From: Polyangiaceae bacterium
GTDB lineage: Bacteria; Myxococcota_A; Polyangia; Polyangiales; Polyangiaceae
Assembly: GCA_025937835.1 (NCBI GenBank)
Contig: JAICQO010000053.1
Location: 1-45,472 of the forward strand
Direction: 5' to 3'
Length of the DNA: 45,472 bases
Shown piece after piece: positions 35,648 through 45,472 of the stretch; positions within the stretch are counted from its first letter, which is position 1, and the number at the start of each line of letters is the position of its first letter. The position numbers and the translations under genes were made by a program. The notes under the pieces were generated by a model. It saw only the letters and a program-made list of their open reading frames with translations, had not been told where the DNA came from and did no database searches.

Positions 35648-36541
35648 ATGGCGGACACCCTCGACTTCGCGCCGAAGAAGCTCCAGATCGCCGCCGTCGA
35701 CGGGCTGGTTTTGCGCGGCCGCGTGTACGAGCCCGAAGCTGCGCGCTGCACGCTCCTGGTGTTGGGCGGCATCGGCGTGCCCCAGCGCGCTTTCCGTCAC
35801 TTCGGTGCCTGGTGCGCGCCGCGCGGCGTGCGAGTCGTCACGCTGGACTATCGCGGCATGGGGGAGTCTCCGCGAGACGCCGCAGCCCTCGAGACGGCGA
35901 CGCTCACGAACTGGGCAACGCTCGACGCCGTCGGCGCGCTGCGCTTCGTCGAGCGGACCTGGCCCGAGCAGCCGCCCGTGTTGCTCGGCCACAGCTTCGG
36001 GGGCCAGGTGCTCGGCTTTGCGGACGATTTCCGGAGGCTCGGCGCGGCGGTGCTCGTCGCCTCTCAGTTCGGAGAAGCCGCGCACTGGGACGGCTTCGAG
36101 CGCCTCAAGATCAGCGCCTATTGGAACCTGATCCTGCCGGGCGCGGCGGCCCTCTTCACCAAGCAAGTGCCGGGATGGACCGGTATCGGCGAATCCATCC
36201 CGACCGGCGTCGCGCGGGAATGGGCGCTGTGGGGCCGTTCCCGCGGCTGGTCGCTCGCGCACGTTCCGGGTGTCGCCGAACGCTACGCCGCTTTCGACCG
36301 GCCCCTCCGCGCTTACGCCATCTCGGATGACAAGATCGCACCGCCGCGCGCGGTCTCGGCGCTCCTCGAGCGGTTCCGTGCGACCCAGCCCGAGCGCATC
36401 GACATCACGCCCGCCGAGCTCGGCATGTCCAAGCTCGGCCATCTCGGCCTGTTTCGCCCGGGCGCCGAACGGATCTGGCAGCAGCTCACCGACCATGCCG
36501 CGACGCAGTCGCTGCTACCGAGCGTGCGCAACGCGGGGTGA
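35648..36541 (+). CDS. Alpha/beta hydrolase
   Basis: 297 residues from ATG 35648, no signal peptide. [31 protein letters not shown], and GHSFGG with the nucleophile Ser near 117 define an alpha/beta hydrolase core; the C-terminal [15 protein letters not shown] carries the probable catalytic His. Related proteins are often annotated as serine aminopeptidase-like S33 hydrolases. Substrate unknown. Divergent from ald with only 37 bases in between. Confidence 0.85.
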   Translation: MADTLDFAPKKLQIAAVDGLVLRGRVYEPEAARCTLLVLGGIGVPQRAFRHFGAWCAPRGVRVVTLDYRGMGESPRDAAALETATLTNWATLDAVGALRFVERTWPEQPPVLLGHSFGGQVLGFADDFRRLGAAVLVASQFGEAAHWDGFERLKISAYWNLILPGAAALFTKQVPGWTGIGESIPTGVAREWALWGRSRGWSLAHVPGVAERYAAFDRPLRAYAISDDKIAPPRAVSALLERFRATQPERIDITPAELGMSKLGHLGLFRPGAERIWQQLTDHAATQSLLPSVRNAG

Positions 36542-36633
36542 AGGGACAGCCCGAGCCCAGGCTTGGCTCATCGCGCGTGGGCCGAGCACGGAGATTTGCC
36601 TACAATTTGACCCCGCCCGCGGGAGCGTCTTCA

Positions 36634-37296
36634 ATGGCGCTCGTGCCGGACGTGATCCAACGCGCCTCGAGCGGACGCGCCAAATGCCGCGGTTGTTCGC
36701 AGCCCATCGCCAAAGGCGAGCTGCGCTTCGGAGAGAGCCTGTCGAACGCCTATGCCGAGGGGGAGGCGCTGTATTGGTTTCACCTCTACTGCGCGTCGGC
36801 GATGCGCTCGGAGAAGTTCTTGCCCGCGCTCGAGCAGAGCAGCGAGAGCATCGGCGAGCGCGACGAGCTCCGGAAAACGGCGGAGCTCGGGGTCCTGCAC
36901 CCGCGCTTGCAGCGCTTGCTGAAGGCCGAGCGCGCTCCATCGGGGCGCGCGCACTGCCGCTGCTGTCGCGAGCTGATCGAGAAGGGTGAGTGGCGGCTGT
37001 CGCTCCAGCTGTTCGAGGAGACGCGGTTCTCACCGATCGGCTCGATTCACCTCGGCTGCAGCGAGGCCTACTTCGGGACGGCCCAGATCCTCGAGCGGAT
37101 CCAGCGCCTCACCACCGGGCTGGGCGACGACGACGTTCAGAGTTTGGTCCAGGGGCTTTTGGTGCAGCGTCCGGCCCCGCCCGAAGCGGACGAGGCGAGC
37201 GACGCGCCGGGTAGTGAGGGAGACGCGCCCGGGCTCGCCAAGACGCGTGGCGAAGAGGCGGACCCAGGCGCTCGAGCGGGCGGAAAAAGCGGCTGA
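36634..37296 (+). CDS. Protein with two PARP-type zinc fingers
   Basis: 220 residues from ATG 36634; upstream codons in frame belong to the spacer. Two copies of the PARP-type zinc-finger pattern are present: C18-x2-C21-x28-H50-x2-C53 and C108-x2-C111-x27-H139-x2-C142. Both have the SGRAxCxxC entry and the KGE/xR segment after it (IAKGELRFGE and IEKGEWRLSL), characteristic of eukaryotic PARP1 fingers that bind DNA breaks. No catalytic ADP-ribosyltransferase domain; a Pro/Glu/Asp/Gly tail of about 60 residues follows the second finger. A DNA-damage role is inferred from the finger type only. The sensor kinase gene starts 57 bases downstream. Confidence 0.85.
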   Translation: MALVPDVIQRASSGRAKCRGCSQPIAKGELRFGESLSNAYAEGEALYWFHLYCASAMRSEKFLPALEQSSESIGERDELRKTAELGVLHPRLQRLLKAERAPSGRAHCRCCRELIEKGEWRLSLQLFEETRFSPIGSIHLGCSEAYFGTAQILERIQRLTTGLGDDDVQSLVQGLLVQRPAPPEADEASDAPGSEGDAPGLAKTRGEEADPGARAGGKSG

Positions 37297-37353
37297 TCTT
37301 CGCCTCCGAGCAGCACGCGAGCCGGTCATGGTAGCCTCGCGAGAAGTGCCCGG

Positions 37354-39933
37354 GTGAAGAGTAGTCCGCGGCTTCACGGCTACCTGCTGGCGATCGGCTT
37401 GATCGCCGTGCTCACGAGCGTGAAAGCGCTGGCGGGTGAGGGGCTCGGACGCGACGCCCCGTTCTTCTTGTATCCCGTGGCGCTGATCGCCGTGGGCTGG
37501 TTCGGTCACCCGCGTAGCGCCTTGTTCGCCACGGTGCTGGCTGTGCTCGCGGGCTGGCTGTTCTTCATTCGCAGCTCCGGGACCACCGGCCTGCGCGCTC
37601 TGCTCCCGCTCGCGGCGCTGGCGCTCGAGGGCGCGGCGATCACGGCTCTGGTCGTGCGCTTGCGCGCGGCGCATCGGCTCGGCGAGAAGGCGGCTGAACG
37701 CGTGACGCGGTTGCAACGCTTGACCGCGGCGCTGGCGGCTGCGCGCACGCCCGACGAGATCGCGCGCATCATCGTCGAGCAGGGCGTGGCCGCGCTCGGC
37801 GCCACGGTCGGCGTGGTGCGGCGCGCGCGCTCGGACGACGAGCTCGAGGCAATGGCGCACCTCGGCTTGTCGCCGGAAGACTCGGTGCGCTACCGGGTCG
37901 TGAACGCCGCCGACGGGCTGCCGTCTTCCGTGGCGTTTCGCACGGGCGAGGCCCAGTGGCTCGAAGGCGAACGCGGCGTCTCCTCGAAATACCCGGACCT
38001 ACCGCCAGGAAAGCTCCCGGCTCGGGGGGCGCTCGCGGCGCTGCCGCTCGGGGTCGAGGGGCGGCGCATCGGCGTCATGACCTTCCGCTTCGACGAGCCG
38101 CGCACGTTCTCGACCCAGGAGCGCACGCTGCTCGAGACCTTCGCGTCGCAGGCGGCGCAAGCCCTCGAACGCTCGGACCTCTACATGCAAGAGGTCGCTC
38201 TCCGCCAGCGTCTCGAGAGCCTCGAGGCTCTGACCGAGGCCTTCTCGGAGGCGATGACGCGCGAGGAGGTGGCGGACGTCGTGATCGACCTCGGCATGCT
38301 CGTCGCCGACGCCGACAGCTGCAGCGTCTACACCCTGGATTCGGCCGGCCGCAGCCTGCAGCTGATCGGGCACCGTGGCGTCGCAGCGGAGCTGCTCGAG
38401 CGGATCCGCCTGCTCACGCCCGAGACGGCGAGCCGCGCCTTCGGCATCCTCGAGGGCGGCGAGCCGCGGTTCGCCGAGACCGAGAGCGAGTACGCGGCGC
38501 ACTTTCCGGAGCTCTTGAAGCTGGAGGTCGAGAGTAAGCGCACTCGGGCCTTCTGGTGCGTGCCGCTCACCGCAGAAGGCAAAGCCTTCGGCATGATGTC
38601 GATGGGCTTCTACGAGCCGCGCCGCTTCGGACCCGTCGAGCGCACGTTCGTTGCCACCTTCACTCGCCACTGCGCGGAGGCGCTGCGCCGGGCCGAACGG
38701 CTCGAGGCCGAACAGCGAGCTCGCAACGCCGCGGACGTGGCCAACCGAGCCAAGGACGAGTTCCTCGCGACGGTGAGTCACGAGCTGCGCACGCCGCTCA
38801 ACGCCATCTTGGGCTGGGCCAAGATGATGGCCGCCGCACAGCTCGACGAGCCGAAGCGGCAGCGCGCCGTGACCATCATCGAACGCAACGCCGTGGCCAT
38901 GGCGCAGCTGATCGAGGACTTGCTCGACGTGTCGCGGATCATCAGCGGCAAGATGCGGCTCGAGGTGCAGAGCGTGGACCTGTCGCGGATCATCGAGGCT
39001 GCGCTCGAGTCCGTGCGGCCCGCGGCCGAGGCGAAATCGATCCAGATTTCGGCCGCGCTCGGCGCCTCGGCGGAGCCGCTGCTCGCCGACCCGCCGCGGC
39101 TACAGCAGATCATCTGGAACCTGCTCAGCAACGCCGTGAAATTCACGCCTGACGGCGGACAGGTCGAGATCGCCGCGCGACGCGTCGAGGCGAACACCGA
39201 GATCCGCGTCAGCGACAGCGGGCGTGGCATCGCGCCGGAGTTCTTGCCGTACGTGTTCGAGCCCTTTCGCCAGGAGCACCCCACGCACTCGCGGGCGCGC
39301 GGCGGCCTGGGCTTGGGGCTCGCGATCACGCGGCAGCTCGTGGAGCTGCACGGTGGTCGAGTCGAAGCGCACAGCGAAGGTCCAGGCCGAGGCGCCACGT
39401 TCATCGTGCATCTGCCGCTTTCGCGCGTCGCCCCCCAACCGAAGCCAGAAGCCGCCGCCGGTCGCCGGATCCGGGCGGAGGGGGACTTCGAACGCCCGAA
39501 AGAGCTCGTGTCGCTGGCGGTGCTGGTCGTGGACGACGACGAGGACGCGCGGCAGCTGGTTCAAGCCGTGCTCGAGGAGTGCGGCTCGCAGGTGATCGCT
39601 GTCGACAATGTGGAGTCGGCGCTCGAGGTGCTGTCGCGCGGTGCCACCGACGTGCTCATCTCCGACATCGGCATGCCGGGCCAGGACGGCTACGATCTGA
39701 TCCGCCGCGTGCGCGCTCTGCCGGGCGGCATCGCCGGGGTACCGGCTGCCGCGCTCACGGCCTACGCCCGCGAGGAGGATCGGCGTCGCGCGCTCGAGGC
39801 AGGTTACACGATGCACCTCGCCAAGCCCGTCGAGCCCGCCGAGCTCGTCGCCGTCGTGGCCGGGCTCTCCCGCTCTGCCGCCGCCGCAGCGCTCTCCAGG
39901 CGCGGCGCTCGGGCTACAGCGACAAACGGTTAG
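37354..39933 (+). CDS. Hybrid sensor histidine kinase with two GAF domains and a receiver
   Basis: 859 residues from a GTG start. Residues 10-105 hold about four short hydrophobic segments like the DUF4118 membrane domain of KdpD; a helix leads to a first GAF domain (about 115-270) and a second (about 280-440). The HisKA site is His476 in SHELRTPLN, followed by N-, G1- and G2-type ATP motifs (NLLSNAVKF, DSGRGIAPEF, GLGLGLAI). The C-terminal receiver has phospho-acceptor Asp771 in ISDIGMPG and Lys near 821 in LAKPVEP. It is a membrane phosphorelay protein; no output regulator gene lies beside it. Confidence 0.93.
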   Translation: MKSSPRLHGYLLAIGLIAVLTSVKALAGEGLGRDAPFFLYPVALIAVGWFGHPRSALFATVLAVLAGWLFFIRSSGTTGLRALLPLAALALEGAAITALVVRLRAAHRLGEKAAERVTRLQRLTAALAAARTPDEIARIIVEQGVAALGATVGVVRRARSDDELEAMAHLGLSPEDSVRYRVVNAADGLPSSVAFRTGEAQWLEGERGVSSKYPDLPPGKLPARGALAALPLGVEGRRIGVMTFRFDEPRTFSTQERTLLETFASQAAQALERSDLYMQEVALRQRLESLEALTEAFSEAMTREEVADVVIDLGMLVADADSCSVYTLDSAGRSLQLIGHRGVAAELLERIRLLTPETASRAFGILEGGEPRFAETESEYAAHFPELLKLEVESKRTRAFWCVPLTAEGKAFGMMSMGFYEPRRFGPVERTFVATFTRHCAEALRRAERLEAEQRARNAADVANRAKDEFLATVSHELRTPLNAILGWAKMMAAAQLDEPKRQRAVTIIERNAVAMAQLIEDLLDVSRIISGKMRLEVQSVDLSRIIEAALESVRPAAEAKSIQISAALGASAEPLLADPPRLQQIIWNLLSNAVKFTPDGGQVEIAARRVEANTEIRVSDSGRGIAPEFLPYVFEPFRQEHPTHSRARGGLGLGLAITRQLVELHGGRVEAHSEGPGRGATFIVHLPLSRVAPQPKPEAAAGRRIRAEGDFERPKELVSLAVLVVDDDEDARQLVQAVLEECGSQVIAVDNVESALEVLSRGATDVLISDIGMPGQDGYDLIRRVRALPGGIAGVPAAALTAYAREEDRRRALEAGYTMHLAKPVEPAELVAVVAGLSRSAAAAALSRRGARATATNG

Positions 39934-39988
39934 GGACTTGCCGAACTTGGCGGAAAACTCCGACGAAGATGATCGGCGTTGTAGTAGC

Positions 39989-41140
39989 TCAATCCCCGAC
40001 GATCTCTTGCAGCATCGCGGCGACGGCCGTTCGTACCTCTTCCGGGCCGAGCGCCCAGGAGTAGGACGCGAAGTCGCCCTGGTCCCGGTACTCGGAGAGC
40101 AGCACGCCCCCGGTCTCTGCCGCGCACGGCAAGCTGCTGTAGACGTCCGGAGGCGCCTGCACGCGCAGGCCGCGCCCGGCGTTCGCGAGATCCTGGAAGT
40201 GGTTGGTGCCGCAGCGCGACTCTTCCGGGTTGCAGTCGTACTCGCGGCCGTAGCCGATGCCGATCGCGCGGGTCTCGATCCCGGCGCGGTACGCCTCTTG
40301 AACGGCGAACACGGCGCGATCCTGGCCGCACTGCGGCCGCGTCGTCAGGCACGTGTCCGGCGCGCCGTCGCTGAAGAGGAAGATGAACTTGCTCGGCCCT
40401 TCCGGCGCCGCCAGCAGGTCTCTAGTGACACGGGTGAGCGCGTGCCCCGTCGGAGTCTCGTAGTAACCGCGCCGCGTCTCGAGCGCTCCGTAGGCGTCGC
40501 GGATCGCCGTCGTGTTGTCGAGCGCGAAGGGCACGCTGCTCATCTCCGCGCAGTTCGGATCGTCTTCGGCGAGCTGCCCGGGGCCGCGATAGCTCGCGAA
40601 GCCGAACTGCACTCGATCTTGGTAGCGCTCGATCGGACCGCCTGCGCCCGTCAGCGCTTCGAACGTGGGCTCCCACACCGACGCGGCGAACATGCTGAAC
40701 GAGCCGTCGATCAACAGCAGCACGAGCGGCGGCTCGGAAGCGGCGCCGCCTGCGCCGGCCTCTCCGCCCGCGCCGGCTGCTCCCGCTTCTCCCGCTTCTC
40801 CCGAAGCGACGCCTGAGCCCGCGGCGCCGCCTGCGCCCGCGGCGCCGCCTGCGCCGGCCTCTCCGTCCGCGCTGGCTGCTCCCGCTTCTCCGCCCGCGCC
40901 CGCCGCGAGCTGTCCTTGACCGCCGTTGCCGCCGGTGAACGTACCGCCAGCGGCCGGCGCACCGCCCGACTGAGTCGCAGCTCCGCCGTCTCCGCCAAGC
41001 GCGGAGTCGATCGAGGGCGAGTCGGGGCAGTAGCCGTAGGAGCACGAGTCGATGCCGTTCCGGCTCCCGCACGAAAGCTGCAAGAAACACGCGCCGATCG
41101 CGACACCGCAACACCACGTCGTCCGAGCCGCGCGCTTCAT
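39989..41140 (-). CDS. vWA-domain lipoprotein with Gly/Ala-rich linker
   Basis: 383 residues from ATG 41140. The signal ends in LQLSC (Cys24), an unusual lipobox. A long Gly/Ala/Glu linker (about 48-135, with repeated GEAGAGGAAGAGG-like units) precedes the von Willebrand A-type domain. Its MIDAS motif is DGSFS at 145-149; TPTGHALTRV and FIFLFSDGAPD continue the fold. Several cysteines near the end suggest disulfides. Probably a metal-dependent surface adhesion or complex-forming domain. Divergent from rpsL; convergent with the kinase gene with a 55-base gap in which I see no clear structure. Confidence 0.85.
   Translation of the reverse strand: MKRAARTTWCCGVAIGACFLQLSCGSRNGIDSCSYGYCPDSPSIDSALGGDGGAATQSGGAPAAGGTFTGGNGGQGQLAAGAGGEAGAASADGEAGAGGAAGAGGAAGSGVASGEAGEAGAAGAGGEAGAGGAASEPPLVLLLIDGSFSMFAASVWEPTFEALTGAGGPIERYQDRVQFGFASYRGPGQLAEDDPNCAEMSSVPFALDNTTAIRDAYGALETRRGYYETPTGHALTRVTRDLLAAPEGPSKFIFLFSDGAPDTCLTTRPQCGQDRAVFAVQEAYRAGIETRAIGIGYGREYDCNPEESRCGTNHFQDLANAGRGLRVQAPPDVYSSLPCAAETGGVLLSEYRDQGDFASYSWALGPEEVRTAVAAMLQEIVGD
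40740..40891. repeat. 53-bp near-identical repeat within the linker of the vWA gene
   Basis: Positions 40740-40792 and 40839-40891 match at 51 of 53 bases; the sequence between (40793-40838) also contains shorter copies of GCGGCGCCGCCTGCG. They encode the Gly/Ala repeats of the lipoprotein linker. Confidence 0.85.
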
Positions 41141-41251
41141 TTGCCCGCGGCGAGCGTACGCGAGGCCGTTCGGACCCAGCAAGGCTCGATCGTCGATGTT
41201 TTCCGCCGGAAATCCGCCTCTGATACGAAAGTCGAGCAGGGCTACCTGACA

Positions 41252-41293
41252 GGCTCGCCCGGCTCGCCCGCGGCTCACCCGCGATTCACCCGC
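41252..41293. repeat. Degenerate 10-11 bp tandem repeat upstream of the str operon
   Basis: Four consecutive copies of a GCTCGCCCG/GCTCACCCGCG-like unit lie in the 330-base gap between the vWA gene and rpsL. The rest of the gap (41294-41392) holds no gene I can support. Function unknown. Confidence 0.4.
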
Positions 41294-41392
41294 GACGGGC
41301 GGCCTGCTGGCCCGACACTTGGGTGCGTGCCTCGGAAAGCGCGCTATCCTGGCCGCGATCGCCGAATGGTGGGTGGGGCGATGTCGTAAGGC

Positions 41393-41420
41393 TTGACACC
41401 CGGCCGCCCCCGGCTACCCT
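41393..41420 (+). promoter_or_regulatory. Candidate sigma-70 promoter for the str operon
   Basis: TTGACA (41393-41398) and TACCCT (41415-41420) are separated by 16 bases. rpsL starts about 50 bases after the -10-like box. The -35 box and spacer equal those upstream of dnaJ (18117-18144). Confidence 0.5.
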
Positions 41421-41460
41421 CCCGGTCCCCTTGAGCCCGGGAACCACTCTCGGACCGGGA
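41420..41460 (+). promoter_or_regulatory. Inverted repeat in the rpsL leader
   Basis: TCCCGGTCC (41420-41428) is a perfect inverted complement of GGACCGGGA (41452-41460), 23-base loop. The right arm ends 10 bases before ATG 41471 and contains the only Shine-Dalgarno-like GGGA, so a folded leader would hide it. The first arm begins at or just after the -10 region, so whether the full stem is in the transcript depends on the exact +1. Confidence 0.45.
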
Positions 41461-41470
41461 AATCTGCACG

Positions 41471-41869
41471 ATGCCGACGATTAGCCAGCTCATTCGATCC
41501 GGACGCGAAGTGTTGCGCATGCGCACTGCTTCGCCTGCGCTCCGCTCCTGCCCCCAAAAGCGTGGTGTGTGCCTGCGCGTGTACACGACGACTCCCAAGA
41601 AGCCGAACTCGGCTCTGCGGAAGGTGTGCCGCGTGCGGCTCACCAACCAGATGGAGGTCATCAGCTACATCCCCGGAGAGGGACACAACCTGCAGGAGCA
41701 CAGCGTCGTGTTGATCCGCGGCGGTCGTGTGAAGGACCTGCCGGGTGTTCGCTACCACGTGGTGCGCGGCACGCTCGACGCCTCCGGCGCGATCGGCCCG
41801 AGCAGCACCAACAAGGCCAACCGCAACCGCAAGCGCTCGAAGTACGGCGTCAAGCGGCCGAAGCAGTGA
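41471..41869 (+). CDS. rpsL: 30S ribosomal protein S12
   Basis: 132 residues. Universal S12 of the small subunit, contacting the decoding centre. [14 protein letters not shown] (with the streptomycin-linked Lys) and [16 protein letters not shown] are present; N-terminal [14 protein letters not shown] is as usual; the Lys/Arg-rich end [18 protein letters not shown] is a few residues longer than the typical end. First gene of the str operon. rpsG follows after 17 bases. Confidence 0.98.
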   Translation: MPTISQLIRSGREVLRMRTASPALRSCPQKRGVCLRVYTTTPKKPNSALRKVCRVRLTNQMEVISYIPGEGHNLQEHSVVLIRGGRVKDLPGVRYHVVRGTLDASGAIGPSSTNKANRNRKRSKYGVKRPKQ

Positions 41870-41886
41870 GGATTTAGGAGAAAGCC

Positions 41887-42357
41887 ATGCCGCGTCGCCG
41901 CGATGTACCGAAGCGCAAGATCCTCCCGGATCCGAAATACAAGGACAAGCTGGTCGCCAAGTTCACGAACAGCTTGATGCTCGAAGGCAAGAAGGCCGTT
42001 GCAGAAGGCATTCTGTACGGCGCGTTCGACATCATCCAGGCCCGCTTCAAGGAAGACCCGCTCGAGGTGTTCCGCAAGGCCCTCGACAACGTAAAGCCGA
42101 AGCTCGAGGTGAAGAGCCGCCGCGTCGGTGGCGCCACCTACCAGGTGCCGGTCGAAGTTCGCCCCGAGCGCCGCGTGGCCCTCGGCATGCGCTGGCTCGT
42201 CCTCCACTCCCGCGACCGCGGCGAGAAGACGATGCGCGAGCGCCTCGCGGCCGAGCTGGTCGACGCCTCGCAGCTCCGCGGTAACGCCGTGAAGAAGAAG
42301 GACGACACCCACAAGATGGCCGACGCCAACAAGGCGTTCGCCCACTACCGTTGGTGA
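41887..42357 (+). CDS. rpsG: 30S ribosomal protein S7
   Basis: 156 residues, the normal length. S7 binds 16S rRNA to start assembly of the small-subunit head. [16 protein letters not shown] at the start and [24 protein letters not shown]-type motifs ([18 protein letters not shown]) and AHYRW at the end are diagnostic. GGAG at 41876-41879 is a good ribosome binding site. In E. coli, S7 controls this operon by binding the rpsL-rpsG spacer; here that spacer is only 17 bases, too short for the same element. Confidence 0.98.
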   Translation: MPRRRDVPKRKILPDPKYKDKLVAKFTNSLMLEGKKAVAEGILYGAFDIIQARFKEDPLEVFRKALDNVKPKLEVKSRRVGGATYQVPVEVRPERRVALGMRWLVLHSRDRGEKTMRERLAAELVDASQLRGNAVKKKDDTHKMADANKAFAHYRW

Positions 42358-42437
42358 GAGGTTCTTCGAGACGTTCCCTTAGAGGAGTTCACACGACGAG
42401 ATGTTGAACCTGACATAAGGACCGGGTTGCCGAACAG

Positions 42438-42531
42438 AGAGAGCCGCAACGCTCTCTCCCGCCCCGAAAAGGCGGCATCGAGCACCCCGGGACCCCTTCC
42501 GGCAGAATGCGCTCCCCAAAACGAGGGGAGC
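42438..42531 (+). promoter_or_regulatory. Three consecutive hairpins in the rpsG-fusA spacer
   Basis: AGAGAGC/GCTCTCT (42438-42457, 6-base loop), CCGCC/GGCGG (42459-42475, 7-base loop) and GCTCCCC/GGGGAGC (42511-42531, 7-base loop) are all perfect stems within a 227-base gap. The gap contains no supported gene. They may control fusA-tuf expression or process the mRNA; no U tract follows, so an ordinary terminator is unlikely. Confidence 0.5.
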
Positions 42532-42584
42532 CGGAGGCCGGAGGGGGTTTCGTCCGTTTCAGCACCTACCAGAACCTCCGACCC

Positions 42585-44708
<2,124 letters not shown>

Positions 44709-44727
44709 CGAAGGCGAGGGATCCAAG

Positions 44728-45472
<745 letters not shown>

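Noticed and set aside
32282-36496. 1404-codon minus-strand frame covering CotH, ald and hydrolase genes
   Set aside because: It runs across three well-supported genes, and its residues are low-complexity His/Arg/Glu with no family motif.
42507-42584. Longer EF-G start at ATG 42507
   Set aside because: The 26 extra residues are not conserved in EF-G and there is no ribosome binding site before this ATG.

Overview
The window is GC-rich (roughly two-thirds G+C, with strongly GC-ending codons) and reads as chromosomal sequence of a myxobacterium, most likely from the Polyangia side of Myxococcota. The reasons are an AgmX/PglI-type C-terminal domain protein, many lipoproteins with Gly/Ala/Ser-rich linkers and Cys-rich modules, a serine palmitoyltransferase-like gene, long-form purL, a hybrid GAF histidine kinase and an orphan flagellar/type III-type ATPase. 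I see no prophage, insertion sequence, CRISPR array, rRNA or tRNA. Taxonomy is inferred from gene content only.

Layout: 1-4.2 kb holds the tail of an upstream gene, an unknown membrane protein, thiO-like glycine oxidase, a class II-type sirtuin and small hypotheticals. 4.2-8.1 kb is a co-directional set: purM, purN, a phytoene-dehydrogenase-like FAD protein and rsmD. 8.2-14.2 kb carries an AgmX/PglI-tail protein with a tiny lipoprotein, truA, a serine palmitoyltransferase-like enzyme with an unusual N-terminal extension, a GNAT-like acyltransferase that may be the ceramide synthase partner, and trpE. 14.2-21.4 kb has a Cys-rich lipoprotein, a PGPGW membrane protein, a methyltransferase/coiled-coil protein, dnaJ and the orphan ATPase. 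21.6-26.6 kb has an iron alcohol dehydrogenase with an ABM monooxygenase, lipoproteins, a hydrolase and an OprO/P-type porin. 26.6-37.3 kb has purL, a tandem pair of related hydrolase lipoproteins (one without a nucleophile), a CotH-kinase lipoprotein, alanine dehydrogenase, an alpha/beta hydrolase and a protein with two PARP-type zinc fingers. 37.3-41.1 kb has a hybrid sensor kinase and a vWA lipoprotein. 41.4-45.5 kb is the str operon (rpsL, rpsG, fusA, tuf), cut by the window end.

How the genes fit together: purM, purN and purL are three steps of de novo purine synthesis, split over two loci. The palmitoyltransferase and GNAT-like genes could together make a ceramide, since both are adjacent and in the same direction. 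The str operon makes the elongation machinery; its rpsL leader and rpsG-fusA spacer both contain clear inverted repeats. Many convergent gene ends share GC-rich hairpins, often overlapping the stop codons, which probably act as terminators.

Most worth a second look: the tandem PARP-type zinc-finger protein, the sphingolipid gene pair with its fused N-terminal domain, the atypical switch I of EF-Tu, the nucleophile-less hydrolase paralogue, the structured str-operon spacers and a very regular G-quadruplex motif at 21.54 kb. All similarity statements are by eye; nothing was searched.
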